Source of the DNA: Bradyrhizobium tropiciagri | GTDB lineage: Bacteria; Pseudomonadota; Alphaproteobacteria; Rhizobiales; Xanthobacteraceae | Reading direction: 5' to 3' | Assembly: GCF_018130505.1 (NCBI RefSeq) | Contig: NZ_JAFCKH010000009.1 | Span: forward strand, 1 to 64,000 | Length of the DNA: 64,000 nucleotides | Shown: in pieces, positions 55,360-64,000 of the stretch | How positions within the stretch are numbered: position 1 is the stretch's first letter | Layout of the letters: the number at the start of each line of letters is the position of its first letter | The notes under the pieces: generated by a model | What the model was told of the DNA's origin: nothing | The model's database searches: none | Seen by the model: only the letters and a program-made list of their open reading frames with translations | Position numbers and translations under genes: made by a program

Positions 55360-57045
55360 ATGGGTTCTCGTGCCTTGGGCGCCGCAGGCGCAAGCCGTAG
55401 CCATCCCGCCAGCGCTCCCGACGCGATTTACACCAACGGCAAGTTTCTCACGGTCGATGCCCATTTCGGGGTGGCGAGCGCAGTTGCGATCCGGGACGGA
55501 CGCTTTGTCGCCGTCGGCCAAACCGACGAGATTTCGGCACTTGCAGGTCCGGATACGGTCGTGGTCGATCTGGATGGGCGCACCGTTCTGCCGGGCCTTA
55601 TCGACACCCATGCCCATGTCGAACGTGCGGGGCTGATCAAATACACGGTGCAACTGAACGACGTCGCGACGGTCGAGCAGGCGTTGGCGAGGATTACCGA
55701 GCACGCGGCCAAACTGCCGAAGGGGCGATGGGTCCGCGGTGCGCAGTGGCATCCGGTCTCGCAGTTGGCCGAGAAGCGGTTTCTGACGCGCGAGGAACTC
55801 GACCGCGCCGCTCCCAGCAATCCGGTGTGCTTGCCGATCGGCCACTTCACTCTCGTCAATTCGGAGGCCTTGGCGCTCGCTGGAATAACCAGGGACACGC
55901 CCGATCCGGACGGCGGAATCATCCATCGCGACAAGACCACCGGCGAGCCGAACGGAACTCTGGAGGAGGCGGCGGAAGACCTCGTTCATGATCTTCTTCC
56001 GGACTGGTCGGATGAGGAACGGGACGAGCAGATGAAGTTCGCGATGCGATACTTCAATCAATTCGGCCTCACCTCCGCGATCAGCGCGGCGGTCGATCCG
56101 GCGACGTTCCGCGCGCATCAGCGGGTTCGACAAGACGGGACGGCATCATTGCGCATCAGCGCGATGTACACACCGACCGGCGGCCTCAATCCCAGCATGA
56201 CCGTCGAGGAATGGGAGCTGTTCTTCTCGCGGATCGGTGCGGCTTCGGACTTCGGCGATGACTGGCTCAGCTATTCCGGCGTCAAGCTGCAGATCGACGG
56301 AGGCATGACGCTGCGAACCGCCGCGATGCGGGACGGCTATCCCGACGATCGCGACTACAAGGGCACCATCGTCATCGAGCCGTCCAGGTTCAACGCCCTC
56401 GTCGCGACCGCCAACCGCTACGGTTGGCGTGTTGGCGTCCACGCGGTGGGCGACGCCGCCATCGATCGCGTTCTCGATGCCTATGAACTCGCGGACGCGG
56501 AACGGTCCATCAAGGGCAGGCGCTTCATTGTCATCCATGGCAGCCTGATGCGACCGGACCAGATGCAACGTGCACAAAAACTCGACGTGCGCGTCGACGC
56601 GCAAACATCGTTCCTTTGGGACAAGGCGGCCGTCGTCGCGAAATTCCTCGGCAAGGACACCGCCGACCGGGCGTTCCCGATGCGAACGATGATCGATGTC
56701 ATGGGCCTGAATGCGGTCGCGCAAGGAACGGACTATCCGATCAATCTCCTCAATCCGTTCGTCAACATGTACGTCATGGTGACGCGCCGCGACAAGAACG
56801 GCAATGTCTACGGTGCCGGCGAGCGAATCGGCCGTGAGGAAGCGATCAGGCTCTACACCAGTTCCGCGTCCCGATATTCATTCGCGGAGGATAAGGTCGG
56901 GTCGATTGAGCCGGGCAAATATGCCGACATGGTTGTTCTGTCAGACGACATTATGACGGTCCCGGAGGAAAGCATAAAGGACATCACGGCCGTCCGGACG
57001 ATCGTTGAAGGGCGAACCGTCTACGACCGAAAGGCCAGGAAGTAA
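55360..57045 (+). CDS. YtcJ-like amidohydrolase
   Basis: A 561-aa metal-dependent amidohydrolase of the YtcJ/amidohydrolase-3 group. Metal ligands are the HAH in GLIDTHAHVERAG, a His in VGVHAVGDAAIDRVLDAY and HGSLMRPDQM. The C-terminus has GSIEPGKYADMVVLSDD, typical of this superfamily. The ATG at 55360 has GGAAGGG 10 bp upstream. It probably hydrolyses an amide, lactam or imine bond in the substrate brought in by the transporters that follow. It is the first gene of the operon. Confidence 0.88.
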   Translation: MGSRALGAAGASRSHPASAPDAIYTNGKFLTVDAHFGVASAVAIRDGRFVAVGQTDEISALAGPDTVVVDLDGRTVLPGLIDTHAHVERAGLIKYTVQLNDVATVEQALARITEHAAKLPKGRWVRGAQWHPVSQLAEKRFLTREELDRAAPSNPVCLPIGHFTLVNSEALALAGITRDTPDPDGGIIHRDKTTGEPNGTLEEAAEDLVHDLLPDWSDEERDEQMKFAMRYFNQFGLTSAISAAVDPATFRAHQRVRQDGTASLRISAMYTPTGGLNPSMTVEEWELFFSRIGAASDFGDDWLSYSGVKLQIDGGMTLRTAAMRDGYPDDRDYKGTIVIEPSRFNALVATANRYGWRVGVHAVGDAAIDRVLDAYELADAERSIKGRRFIVIHGSLMRPDQMQRAQKLDVRVDAQTSFLWDKAAVVAKFLGKDTADRAFPMRTMIDVMGLNAVAQGTDYPINLLNPFVNMYVMVTRRDKNGNVYGAGERIGREEAIRLYTSSASRYSFAEDKVGSIEPGKYADMVVLSDDIMTVPEESIKDITAVRTIVEGRTVYDRKARK

Positions 57046-57081
57046 GGCGGGCATCGAGACTCTCAGAAGGGAAGGTGCGAT

Positions 57082-57876
57082 GTGAGCGAAAGGCTTGGGT
57101 TCGAGCACGTAACGAAGGTCTATGAGAGTGCTGGAGCCGATTTCGTCGCGTTTGACGACATCACGCTCGAAGCCTCTCCGTCCGAATTCCTCGCCATCGT
57201 CGGGCCGTCCGGCTGCGGCAAGTCGACCCTGCTCAAGATGGCTGCAGGTCTCATACCCCCAACCAAGGGCAAGGTTCAGCTTGGTGGAAACACCGTCTCG
57301 GCGCCGCCGCCGGGTGTGATCTACCTGTTTCAGCAGTACGCCAAATCGCTGTTTGCGTGGCGAACGGTCATCGACAACGTGATGTTCCCCCTCGAGGGCG
57401 CTCCGCGAAGCCAGCGCGCGGAACTGCGGGCCCGCTGTGAGGACTACCTGCGGCAGGTCGGGCTGAGCGGATTCGAAAACAGCTATCCCTGGCAACTCTC
57501 TGGCGGCATGCAACAGCGCGTCGCCATCGCGCGCGCCCTGGCGGCCGATCCGCAAGTTCTCCTGCTGGACGAGCCCTTCAGCGCGGTTGATGCGCTGACG
57601 CGCATGGAACTGCAAACCCTGGTCCTGCAACTCTGGGAGCGGCGGAAGTTCACCGCGATACTCGTCACTCACGACGTGGAGGAAGCAATCTTCCTCGCCG
57701 ATCGGGTCGCGGTCTTGAGTGCAAGGCCGACGTCCCTGAAGGAAATCATCGACGTAGGTCTGCCGCGGCCACGGGATCAGCTCGCGACCCGCGAGGATCC
57801 CCGCTTTCTCAAACTGAGGCACCATCTTACGACGTCGCTGCTGGCAAAGGGATCGGGCCATGTCGTGGCGGCTTAA
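57082..57876 (+). CDS. ABC transporter ATPase (NitT/TauT type)
   Basis: A 264-aa ATPase of the nitrate/sulfonate/taurine class. Walker A is GPSGCGKST, Q-loop FQQYAKSLF, signature LSGGMQQRVAIARAL, Walker B LLLDEPFSAVDA, and switch His in LVTHDVEEAI. The start is GTG at 57082, since the ATG 2 bp before it runs out of frame into a stop. It overlaps the permease gene by 17 bp. It is the only ATPase in an operon with two permeases. Confidence 0.94.
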   Translation: MSERLGFEHVTKVYESAGADFVAFDDITLEASPSEFLAIVGPSGCGKSTLLKMAAGLIPPTKGKVQLGGNTVSAPPPGVIYLFQQYAKSLFAWRTVIDNVMFPLEGAPRSQRAELRARCEDYLRQVGLSGFENSYPWQLSGGMQQRVAIARALAADPQVLLLDEPFSAVDALTRMELQTLVLQLWERRKFTAILVTHDVEEAIFLADRVAVLSARPTSLKEIIDVGLPRPRDQLATREDPRFLKLRHHLTTSLLAKGSGHVVAA

Positions 57877-58630
57877 GGCCCTTAGCGCCAACCTCCTGGG
57901 GCTGATATCGCCCGCTTCTGTCCTCTGCATCTGGGAGACCGCCGGCGCGCTCGGCTGGATCAACCCCGTTCTTCTGCCGCGACCTTCGCTGATCCTTCGC
58001 TCGCTGGTCGACCTCGTTGGAGATGGCGCGGTCTTCTCTCCACTGCTGCATACCATTGCCCTTTTTGCGGTTGGTTACGGTCTTGCTTGCGTGATCGGCA
58101 TTTGTATCGGCGTCGCAATGGCGACCAACCAGGTTCTTTACGGACTCCTCGAGCCACTCACCGAGTGCATCCGTCCGATCCCGAAGTCGGCGCTGGTGCC
58201 GGTCCTGTTTCTGTTTCTGGGGATCGGCAGAGCGACGATGATAACCGTCGTTGTGCTGGCCGCGGTGTTTCCCGTCCTGATCAGCACCTTCCAGGGCGTG
58301 AGAGGGCTCGACCCGGTCTTGCTCGAAACAGCCCGCACCTTTCAGGTGCGGCGCCAGCGCACGATCTTCTCGATCATTCTCCCTGCATCGCTTCCAATGA
58401 TCCTTGCGGGCATGCGCGTCGCGCTCGGTCTCGGCCTCGTTCTGGTCATTCTCGCGGAAATGCTCGCCGGCGAAGACGGCGTCGGCTTTCGTATCCTCGA
58501 CCTCCAGCGTTCATTTCAGATCCGGGACATGTTCGCCTGGATCTTCGTGCTCGTCCTGCTCGGCGGCGGGCTGATGATGCTGTTCGATGTTGCCGAGCGG
58601 CGTTTGGTGCCTTGGCGGGGCAGGACCTGA
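57860..58630 (+). CDS. ABC transporter permease 1
   Basis: A 256-aa permease of the SsuC/TauC type, with about six membrane helices and the EAA loop around LLETARTFQVRRQRTIFSIILPASLPMILAGMR. The segment ECIRPIPKSALVPVLFLFLGIG is shared with permease 2 (59628), which shows duplication. It overlaps the ATPase gene and is 16 bp before its binding protein. Confidence 0.92.
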   Translation: MSWRLKALSANLLGLISPASVLCIWETAGALGWINPVLLPRPSLILRSLVDLVGDGAVFSPLLHTIALFAVGYGLACVIGICIGVAMATNQVLYGLLEPLTECIRPIPKSALVPVLFLFLGIGRATMITVVVLAAVFPVLISTFQGVRGLDPVLLETARTFQVRRQRTIFSIILPASLPMILAGMRVALGLGLVLVILAEMLAGEDGVGFRILDLQRSFQIRDMFAWIFVLVLLGGGLMMLFDVAERRLVPWRGRT

Positions 58631-58646
58631 TTCTCGGGAGATCGAC

Positions 58647-59606
58647 ATGCGCAAGACTATCCTCTCCGCTGGGCTGGCTTTGATGGGTCTGATGATCCTG
58701 CCCCATCTCAGTGCGTCAGCGGCAGAACTCGAGAAGGTGCGGGTCAGCATCATCCCGATCAACGATGTCGCTCCCATGTTTGCGGCGATCCAAAATGGCT
58801 ACTTCCGCGAGCTTGGGCTGGAAATCGATACGACGCCTTCGACGGGTGGCGCCACCGGCATCCCGGGCCTGGTTGGCGGAAGTTTCGACATTGCATACGG
58901 CAATGTCGTCTCCGCTCTGCTGGCCAGCCAACAGGGGCTCGACGTGCGCGTGATTGCGCCAGGCACCAAGCTCACCGACAAGGATACCGATACGACGCCG
59001 GTGCTTGCACTCAGCGATTCCGGCATCAAGACCGGAAAGGACCTGGAGGGCAAAACCTTCGCGGTCAACACGCGCAACAACGTCATCTGGCTTTACGCAA
59101 GGACCTGGGTGAAAGCCACCGGCGGCGATCCCGGCAAGGTGACCTTCAAGGAAGTGCCATTCCCGCAGGTTGAGGATGCGTTGCGTCAGAAGCGCGTCGA
59201 CGCTGCGTTCCTTGTCGCGCCGTTCTCAATCATCGCGATGCAGAAGCCCGGGATCAGCGTACTGGCGCACCCGTACACGGAGCTTCAGCTCGGCGTAGAC
59301 GTCGGTCAATGGATCACCACCGGGAAGTTGCTGGCCGAGAAGCCCGAAACCATGAAAAAGTTCGTGGCCGGACTACGCAAAGGTGCCGAATGGTACAACG
59401 CTAACCGCAGCAGCGATGCGCTCATCAGCATCATCACCGGATACTCCAAGACCGACGCGTCCATCCTGAAGTCCATAGCCCTGCCTGCGGCTCCGCTGAA
59501 GAGCGATCTGGATCAGATCAAGAGGACGATGGATTTGATGGTCGATAGCAAGCTGCTCTCCAAGCCGCTCGATCTATCGAAAATCATTGATCCACTGGCC
59601 CTCTAA
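58647..59606 (+). CDS. ABC transporter binding protein 1 (NMT1/THI5-like)
   Basis: A 319-aa periplasmic binding protein with a signal peptide (to SASAAE). The ligand domain opens VRVSIIPINDVAPMFAAIQNGYFRELGLEID, and GGATGIPGLVGGSFDIAYGNVVSALLA is shared with binding protein 2. The family includes pyrimidine, sulfonate and nitrate binders. The ATG at 58647 has GGGAGA upstream. It follows permease 1 by 16 bp. Confidence 0.9.
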   Translation: MRKTILSAGLALMGLMILPHLSASAAELEKVRVSIIPINDVAPMFAAIQNGYFRELGLEIDTTPSTGGATGIPGLVGGSFDIAYGNVVSALLASQQGLDVRVIAPGTKLTDKDTDTTPVLALSDSGIKTGKDLEGKTFAVNTRNNVIWLYARTWVKATGGDPGKVTFKEVPFPQVEDALRQKRVDAAFLVAPFSIIAMQKPGISVLAHPYTELQLGVDVGQWITTGKLLAEKPETMKKFVAGLRKGAEWYNANRSSDALISIITGYSKTDASILKSIALPAAPLKSDLDQIKRTMDLMVDSKLLSKPLDLSKIIDPLAL

Positions 59607-59627
59607 TCCGCTCGCGAAGGCTGCTGG

Positions 59628-60446
59628 ATGAGCACGATCGGGACAATCGGAGAGATCAGCCGGACCGGCGCCCGGACAAATCGGGCCGCGCAGCTGATCG
59701 GTGTGCGCCTTTACGGCCTGCTCCTGATCCTCGTGCTGCTGTCGCTGTGGGAACTATCCGCCCGGCTGGGCTGGGTAGTCAGCGCCTATTGGCCGCCGGT
59801 GACCGCCATCCTGCGTGCAGCCGTCGGAGAACTGGCGGGGGGCGACATGCTGGATGCGCTCGCCTCGACCTTGCGGCGAGCTGCGATCGGATACATCGTA
59901 GGTTCCGTCGTCGGCGTGGTCCTTGGCATCCTGCTCGGCAAAAGCCGCGTGCTTCGTCTGGCTCTCCTGCCGCTTATCGAGATCATCCGTCCGATACCGA
60001 CGCCCGCCGTGATCCCGCCCCTGATCCTGTTTCTCGGGGTGGATGACGCGTTGAAGATCTTCATCGTGTCGCTGGCCAGCTTCTTTCCGGTTTTCACCAA
60101 CACCATCTCCGGCGTTGCTGCAATCGACGATACCCTGATTCAAACCGCCCGGACATTTCGGATCGGATGGCTGAGAACGCTTGTCAGCGTCGTGTTGCCC
60201 GCGACCCTTCCTGCGGTCACGGCGGGCCTCAGAACCGCGACGAGCCTGACGCTCGTCGTGGCCGTCCTTGCCGAGATGATCGCAGGCTCCAGCGGCATGG
60301 GCTACTACCTCGTGCAGATGCAATACGCATTGCGGCCCGACCTGATGTATGCGGCGGTGCTCTACCTTGCCATCGTCGGGTACTGCCTCAACCGGGCTTT
60401 CATCGTTCTGGAGGCGCGTTTCGTTCCCTGGATCGGGAAGACATAG
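59628..60446 (+). CDS. ABC transporter permease 2
   Basis: A 272-aa permease paralogous to permease 1, with about six helices and EAA loop LIQTARTFRIGWLRTLVSVVLPATLPAVTAGLR. EIIRPIPTPAVIPPLILFLGV matches the first permease. It starts 21 bp after binding protein 1. It would need to use the ATPase encoded at 57082. Confidence 0.92.
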   Translation: MSTIGTIGEISRTGARTNRAAQLIGVRLYGLLLILVLLSLWELSARLGWVVSAYWPPVTAILRAAVGELAGGDMLDALASTLRRAAIGYIVGSVVGVVLGILLGKSRVLRLALLPLIEIIRPIPTPAVIPPLILFLGVDDALKIFIVSLASFFPVFTNTISGVAAIDDTLIQTARTFRIGWLRTLVSVVLPATLPAVTAGLRTATSLTLVVAVLAEMIAGSSGMGYYLVQMQYALRPDLMYAAVLYLAIVGYCLNRAFIVLEARFVPWIGKT

Positions 60447-60485
60447 CGGATTTGAGAAATTTGTCGTGGGCTGGAGGAAGCGAAG

Positions 60486-61421
60486 ATGTTCGTCGCAATG
60501 CGTCTCGTCCTGGTGCTGCTGCTGGTCCATCTCGGTGTCGCCGCGCGCGCCGCGGAGCCCTCGACGCTGCGAATTAGCGTAATTCCGACGTCGGTTTTGG
60601 CGCCGCTCTATGCCGCATTGGCGAACGGCTACTTCAAGGACGAGGGATTGAATGTCGAACTGGCGCCGACCGCAGGCGGCGCCATCGGCATCCCCGGATT
60701 GGTCGGCGGTTCGTACGACATTGCATTCAGCAATAACGTCTCTGCTTTGTCGGCCGTCGCGCAGGGGATCGATGTCCAGCTGCTGGCGCCGTTTCCCGAT
60801 GGGGCGGCCGACGAGACGGCGGTCATCGCAAGGAAAGGCGAGGGCATCAAGACCGGGCGGGATCTGAACGGCAAGGTGGTCGCGGTCAATACCAACAAGA
60901 ACGTGATCTGGCTCTATGTTCGCGAATGGATCCGGCAAACCGGTGGCGACCTGTCGAAGATCACATTCAGGGAAGTGGCGTTCCCTCAAATGCTCGATGC
61001 CCTCAAGCAGAAGCAGATCGATGCCGCTTTCGAGATCAATGTCTTCGTCATCGCCGCAGGCAAGGATCCCGCACTGGAGATCGTTTCGTTTCCCTACCGG
61101 GAAGTGCAGCCGCAGGTACAGCCATCCCAGTTTGTCGCGACCCGCAAGTTCATTCAGGGCAACAAGGACAAGATCGATCGTTTCCTGCGAGCGCTCAATC
61201 GCGGCGGCGAATGGTTCGATGCCAACATCGGCAAGGACGAACTGTTTGCCCTGGTTGCCGGTTTCACCAAGCTGCCGGTCGACGTCGTCCGCAAGATGAA
61301 CTTCCAGCCGGTCGCCAAGAAACTGGAACTGGCCGAGCTGGACAAGACGATGGCGCTGATGAAGCGAGAGGGCCTTCTGAAGGCCGACGTCGATACCAAA
61401 GCGATGATCTATACGCCGTAG
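60486..61421 (+). CDS. ABC transporter binding protein 2 (NMT1/THI5-like)
   Basis: A 311-aa periplasmic binding protein with a signal peptide ending VAARAAE. RISVIPTSVLAPLYAALANGYFKDEGLNVE and GGAIGIPGLVGGSYDIAFSNNVSALSAVAQG align with binding protein 1, so the two arose by duplication but have diverged. It follows permease 2 by 39 bp. Confidence 0.9.
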   Translation: MFVAMRLVLVLLLVHLGVAARAAEPSTLRISVIPTSVLAPLYAALANGYFKDEGLNVELAPTAGGAIGIPGLVGGSYDIAFSNNVSALSAVAQGIDVQLLAPFPDGAADETAVIARKGEGIKTGRDLNGKVVAVNTNKNVIWLYVREWIRQTGGDLSKITFREVAFPQMLDALKQKQIDAAFEINVFVIAAGKDPALEIVSFPYREVQPQVQPSQFVATRKFIQGNKDKIDRFLRALNRGGEWFDANIGKDELFALVAGFTKLPVDVVRKMNFQPVAKKLELAELDKTMALMKREGLLKADVDTKAMIYTP

Positions 61422-61468
61422 CAGCCTCAGCTTCTCAAGAAGAGCAAGACGAGACAGGGAAGTCGCCG

Positions 61469-62323
61469 ATGAGCAAGTTCAGAGCACGAAAGAGGACATG
61501 GCGCTGGCCAGGGAATGAAAGGGTAGCGTTCACGATAGGCCTGGCGTTCGAGGCCTTTGAATTTCAGTCCCAGTACAGAACGCGCGACACGCCGGGCGTG
61601 GTGAACCCGCTCTCCCTGTCCTACGCAGAATATGGCGTCAAGGTCGGGGGATGGCGGCTACTTGAGCTGCTGGACGGATACGGCATCAAGGCGCACATGT
61701 CGACCAATGGACTGGCCGCCGAGCGATACCCGGATTTCCTCTCCACCGCGGTCGGAGAGGGACACGAAATATCCGGGCATGGTTGGGTCAACGACCGGAT
61801 CTACACTGCCGACGACATCGAGATCGAACGTCGGGATATCAAGCGCACCACTGAAGCGATTGCAGCGGCCACGGGAACGCGGCCGATGGGGTGGACCAGT
61901 TCCGGCGCGACGCCGTCATCCAATACTTTGGGGTTGCTCGCCGAGGCCGGCTACCAGTGGAGCGGTGACGATGCCAGCGACGATCTGCCTTTCGTCAGGG
62001 ACGTCGATGGACGTTCGCTGGTGATGCTTCCCCACACTCACACGCACCAGAACGACGTGCAGATATTCCTTGGGCCGCGCAATGGCCCGGGCATCATCTG
62101 GGAAGGCTTCAAGGAGTCCTTCGATCGGCTCTATCAGGAAGGCATCGATGGGCATCCGGGTTGGACCGAGATCATTCTCCACTGTCAGATCGGCGGCCGG
62201 CCGGTCCTGACCGGAACCATCAGAAAGTGCCTCGACTATCTCACCGGTCATGACGGCGTCTGGTGCACCACCAGAAACCAGATCGCGAACTGGACGCTTG
62301 CGTTGAATTCGCAAGCCCGTTGA
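61469..62323 (+). CDS. Polysaccharide deacetylase-like enzyme, copy 1
   Basis: A 284-aa NodB-fold protein closest in pattern to PuuE-type allantoinases and HpPgdA-like deacetylases. Motifs: GHEISGHGW (His 99 and His 104, the H-x4-H version), RPMGWTSSGATPSSNTL, SGDDASDDLPF and a late EIILHCQIGGRPVLTG. The usual Asp-Asp of classic NodB motif 1 is replaced by an FEAFEF stretch. It probably acts on a small C-N compound, not chitin. GGGAAG lies 10 bp before the ATG. Confidence 0.85.
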   Translation: MSKFRARKRTWRWPGNERVAFTIGLAFEAFEFQSQYRTRDTPGVVNPLSLSYAEYGVKVGGWRLLELLDGYGIKAHMSTNGLAAERYPDFLSTAVGEGHEISGHGWVNDRIYTADDIEIERRDIKRTTEAIAAATGTRPMGWTSSGATPSSNTLGLLAEAGYQWSGDDASDDLPFVRDVDGRSLVMLPHTHTHQNDVQIFLGPRNGPGIIWEGFKESFDRLYQEGIDGHPGWTEIILHCQIGGRPVLTGTIRKCLDYLTGHDGVWCTTRNQIANWTLALNSQAR

Positions 62324-62372
62324 AGCCGCTCCCCTCATCACCCCGCGTCTTATCGACATCCTGGAGGTTCAC

Positions 62373-63221
62373 GTGAAAAAATTCGGCCCGCAGCGGAGAG
62401 ATTGGCGTTGGCCCGGCAACGAGCGCATCGCATTTTCGATTGGGCTGGCCTTTGAAGCCTTCGAATTCCAGTCCCAATACCGAACGCGGGACACACCGGG
62501 AAAGGTCAACCCGCTCTCGCTGTCCTATGCAGAGTACGGTGCGAAAACCGGCGGCTGGCGCTTGCTGGAATTGCTCGACGGCTTCGGCATCAAGTCGCAC
62601 ATATCGACGAACGGATTGGCAGCCGAACGCTACCCCGACTTCCTCGACGTTGCCGTCAAGGAAGGACACGAAATCGTCGGCCACGGCTGGGCGAACGATC
62701 GGCTCTATGCGACGATGCCGATCGACGCCGAACGCGAGGACATCAGACGGACCACCGAAGCGATCATCGGCGCGACCGGCTCGATGCCGATGGGATGGGC
62801 AAGCCCCGGTGCAAGTCCGTCCGCTAACACACTCGAGTTACTGAGCGATGCGGGTTACCAATGGAGCGGTGACGATGCCAGCGACGACATTCCGTTCGTG
62901 CAGCACGTCAGGGGCCGGCCTTTCGTGATTCTGCCCCAGACCAACGCGCAACATAACGACGTGCAGATCTTCCTCGGACCGCGAAATGCGCCGTCGATCA
63001 TCTGGGAAGGCTTCAAGGAGTCCTTCGATCAGCTCTATCGCGAAGGACAGGAGGGCACGCCCGGCTGGACCGAGATCATTCTGCATTGCCATATCGGTGG
63101 GCGGCCGGTCCTGAGCGGCACGATCGCGAAGTGCCTCGACTACGTCAAAAGCCACGACAATGTCTGGTGCACCACCCGGAACGAGATCGCCAAGTGGACG
63201 ACGGCGATGAACGGGCGATGA
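62373..63221 (+). CDS. Polysaccharide deacetylase-like enzyme, copy 2
   Basis: A 282-aa paralogue of the previous product, aligned without gaps for at least the first 110 residues (WRWPGNERIAFSIGLAFEAFEF; GHEIVGHGW; MPMGWASPGASPSANTL). The start is GTG with GGAGG 6 bp upstream. The pair is a tandem duplication, with many substitutions outside the motifs, so either distinct substrates or a heteromeric enzyme is possible. Confidence 0.85.
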   Translation: MKKFGPQRRDWRWPGNERIAFSIGLAFEAFEFQSQYRTRDTPGKVNPLSLSYAEYGAKTGGWRLLELLDGFGIKSHISTNGLAAERYPDFLDVAVKEGHEIVGHGWANDRLYATMPIDAEREDIRRTTEAIIGATGSMPMGWASPGASPSANTLELLSDAGYQWSGDDASDDIPFVQHVRGRPFVILPQTNAQHNDVQIFLGPRNAPSIIWEGFKESFDQLYREGQEGTPGWTEIILHCHIGGRPVLSGTIAKCLDYVKSHDNVWCTTRNEIAKWTTAMNGR

Positions 63222-63266
63222 GCGCCCCCTCACGCGCACGCGTACAACTCACGGGAAGAGCATAGG

Positions 63267-63608
63267 ATGCCGCATCTGGTGATCGAATATTCCGAGGGAG
63301 CGCTCGAGCGGAGTGCGGTGTCCGGCTTGATGGAGCGCCTGTTCGAGGCTGCCTGGCGAACCGGCGTCATGAAAGCGGAAGACGTCAAGGTCCGCGCACG
63401 TGGCTATGGCGATTTCCTGGTCGCAGGAAAGCGAGACAGCTTCGTGCATTTGTCGGTCTATCTGCTGGCCGGCCGAACGCCTGAGCAAAAGGTGGAATTG
63501 AGTACGACGCTCCGGCAGACCATGGCCGAGCAGTGCCCTGATGTGGTCAGCTTGAGCGTGGATGTCCGAGATATGGACCCGGTCGCCTACAAGAAGCGCC
63601 TGAAGTGA
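63267..63608 (+). CDS. 5-carboxymethyl-2-hydroxymuconate isomerase-like protein
   Basis: A 113-aa tautomerase-superfamily protein with the N-terminal Pro exposed after Met removal (MPHLVIEYSE), as in CHMI (HpaF/HpcD) trimers. VHLSVYLLAGRTPEQKVELSTTLRQTM is the typical C-terminal half. CHMI isomerises a ring-cleavage product of homoprotocatechuate. No other hpa genes are here, so the substrate may differ. It is the last gene of the operon. Confidence 0.78.
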   Translation: MPHLVIEYSEGALERSAVSGLMERLFEAAWRTGVMKAEDVKVRARGYGDFLVAGKRDSFVHLSVYLLAGRTPEQKVELSTTLRQTMAEQCPDVVSLSVDVRDMDPVAYKKRLK

Positions 63609-63638
63609 TTGCGCCCCTGCCACGAGTCGGCATGTCGC

Positions 63639-64000
63639 TCAGACGAGCAGGGGTTGCGCGGCGACGGACATTTCCTTGAGCAGCGGGAGGAAGCGGTCGA
63701 TCATCTCGCCCGTGGTGATGCGATCAACATGAGCACCGATGTTGGCCGCTGCGATCACGGCGCCATCGTAGCGGTGTATCGGCACGGAGATGGAGCGGAA
63801 GCCTTCTTCCGCCTCTTGATCGACCAGGCTGTATCCCCTGGTCCGGTCGGTGATGATCGTGGCAATCACCGTCGACTTGTCGACAAGCGTCTTCTGCGTC
63901 AGGGCGTTGAGCTTCATTCCCTCGATCGTCTTCGTCAGCTCTTCGTTGGCGAGCCTGCCGAGCAGCACGCGTCCCACCGACGTGCAAAATGCCGGCAGCC
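63639..64000 (-). CDS. IclR-family regulator, C-terminal part (cut by window end)
   Basis: The 3' 120 codons of an IclR-type regulator; the frame continues without stop past base 64000, so the DNA-binding half is outside. The visible part is the effector domain: LPAFCTSVGRVLLGRLA (the usual TSVGKALLA position), RGYSLVDQEAEEGFRSISVPI, and IAAANIGAHVDRITTGEM. It converges on the catabolic operon and is its probable repressor or activator. Confidence 0.88.
   Translation of the reverse strand, partial: LPAFCTSVGRVLLGRLANEELTKTIEGMKLNALTQKTLVDKSTVIATIITDRTRGYSLVDQEAEEGFRSISVPIHRYDGAVIAAANIGAHVDRITTGEMIDRFLPLLKEMSVAAQPLLV

Overview
The window reads as chromosomal DNA of a Bradyrhizobium-like alphaproteobacterium (Rhizobiales). 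It is GC-rich with strongly GC-biased third codon positions. It carries a BjaR/BjaI- or BraR/BraI-type acyl-homoserine-lactone pair, a napEDABC operon, the FlbD/SciP style of flagellar control seen in alphaproteobacteria, a PmtA-type lipid methyltransferase, and many families of palindromic intergenic repeats. I see no phage, transposase, integrase or CRISPR array.

Layout. 0.2-10 kb: accessory metabolism and regulators (NTF2-like protein, LysR, two EamA transporters, HD phosphohydrolase, DUF1330, TetR plus a small membrane protein, FMN-dependent alpha-hydroxy-acid dehydrogenase, an MCE/MlaD protein, a small HTH protein), with repeats between them. 10-13.2 kb: a quorum-sensing locus in which luxR is divergent from a tightly packed luxI - cytochrome P450 - 87-aa ORF operon, with a 19-bp dyad between luxR and luxI. 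13.2-22.4 kb: housekeeping and small genes (ybaK, purA, membrane and DUF proteins, msrB, msrA, a RecD-like helicase). 22.5-26.8 kb: napEDABC on the minus strand, with an FNR/FixK-type box. 27-33 kb: a sulfonate-use cluster (flavin monooxygenase, ssuA, a 51-aa ORF, ssuD, ssuC, ssuB, flavin reductase). 33-36 kb: AraC regulator and small genes, two regions of which carry perfect FNR/FixK-like boxes. 36.1-41.7 kb: flbD-fliN-fliH-fliG-fliF and sciP. 41.9-45.7 kb: LysR divergent from a two-gene malonate module (CoA-transferase-type mdcA plus malonyl-CoA decarboxylase). 45.8-49.3 kb: secreted proteins, including two tandem, nearly identical beta-helix proteins. 49.7-52.1 kb: flgD and fliK. 52.4-54.7 kb: mnmA, a pmtA-like gene and a proline-rich secreted protein. 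54.8 kb: tRNA-Met(CAU), followed by a degenerate tRNA piece in the opposite orientation. 55.4-63.6 kb: one long plus-strand catabolic operon (YtcJ-like amidohydrolase, one ABC ATPase, two permease/binding-protein pairs, twin polysaccharide-deacetylase-like enzymes, a CHMI-type isomerase) next to a convergent IclR gene cut by the window end.

How the parts fit. FNR/FixK-like sites at nap and in front of a 103-aa gene point to oxygen control. The ssu genes form a complete uptake and desulfonation route. The flagellar genes belong to two separate transcription blocks. The least explained parts are the luxI-P450-ORF87 operon and the 55-63 kb operon behind the tRNA, which has duplicated transporter and deacetylase genes and no obvious substrate. 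Start codons were chosen from Shine-Dalgarno spacing, overlaps and family length. No similarity search was run, so family names rest on recognised motifs.
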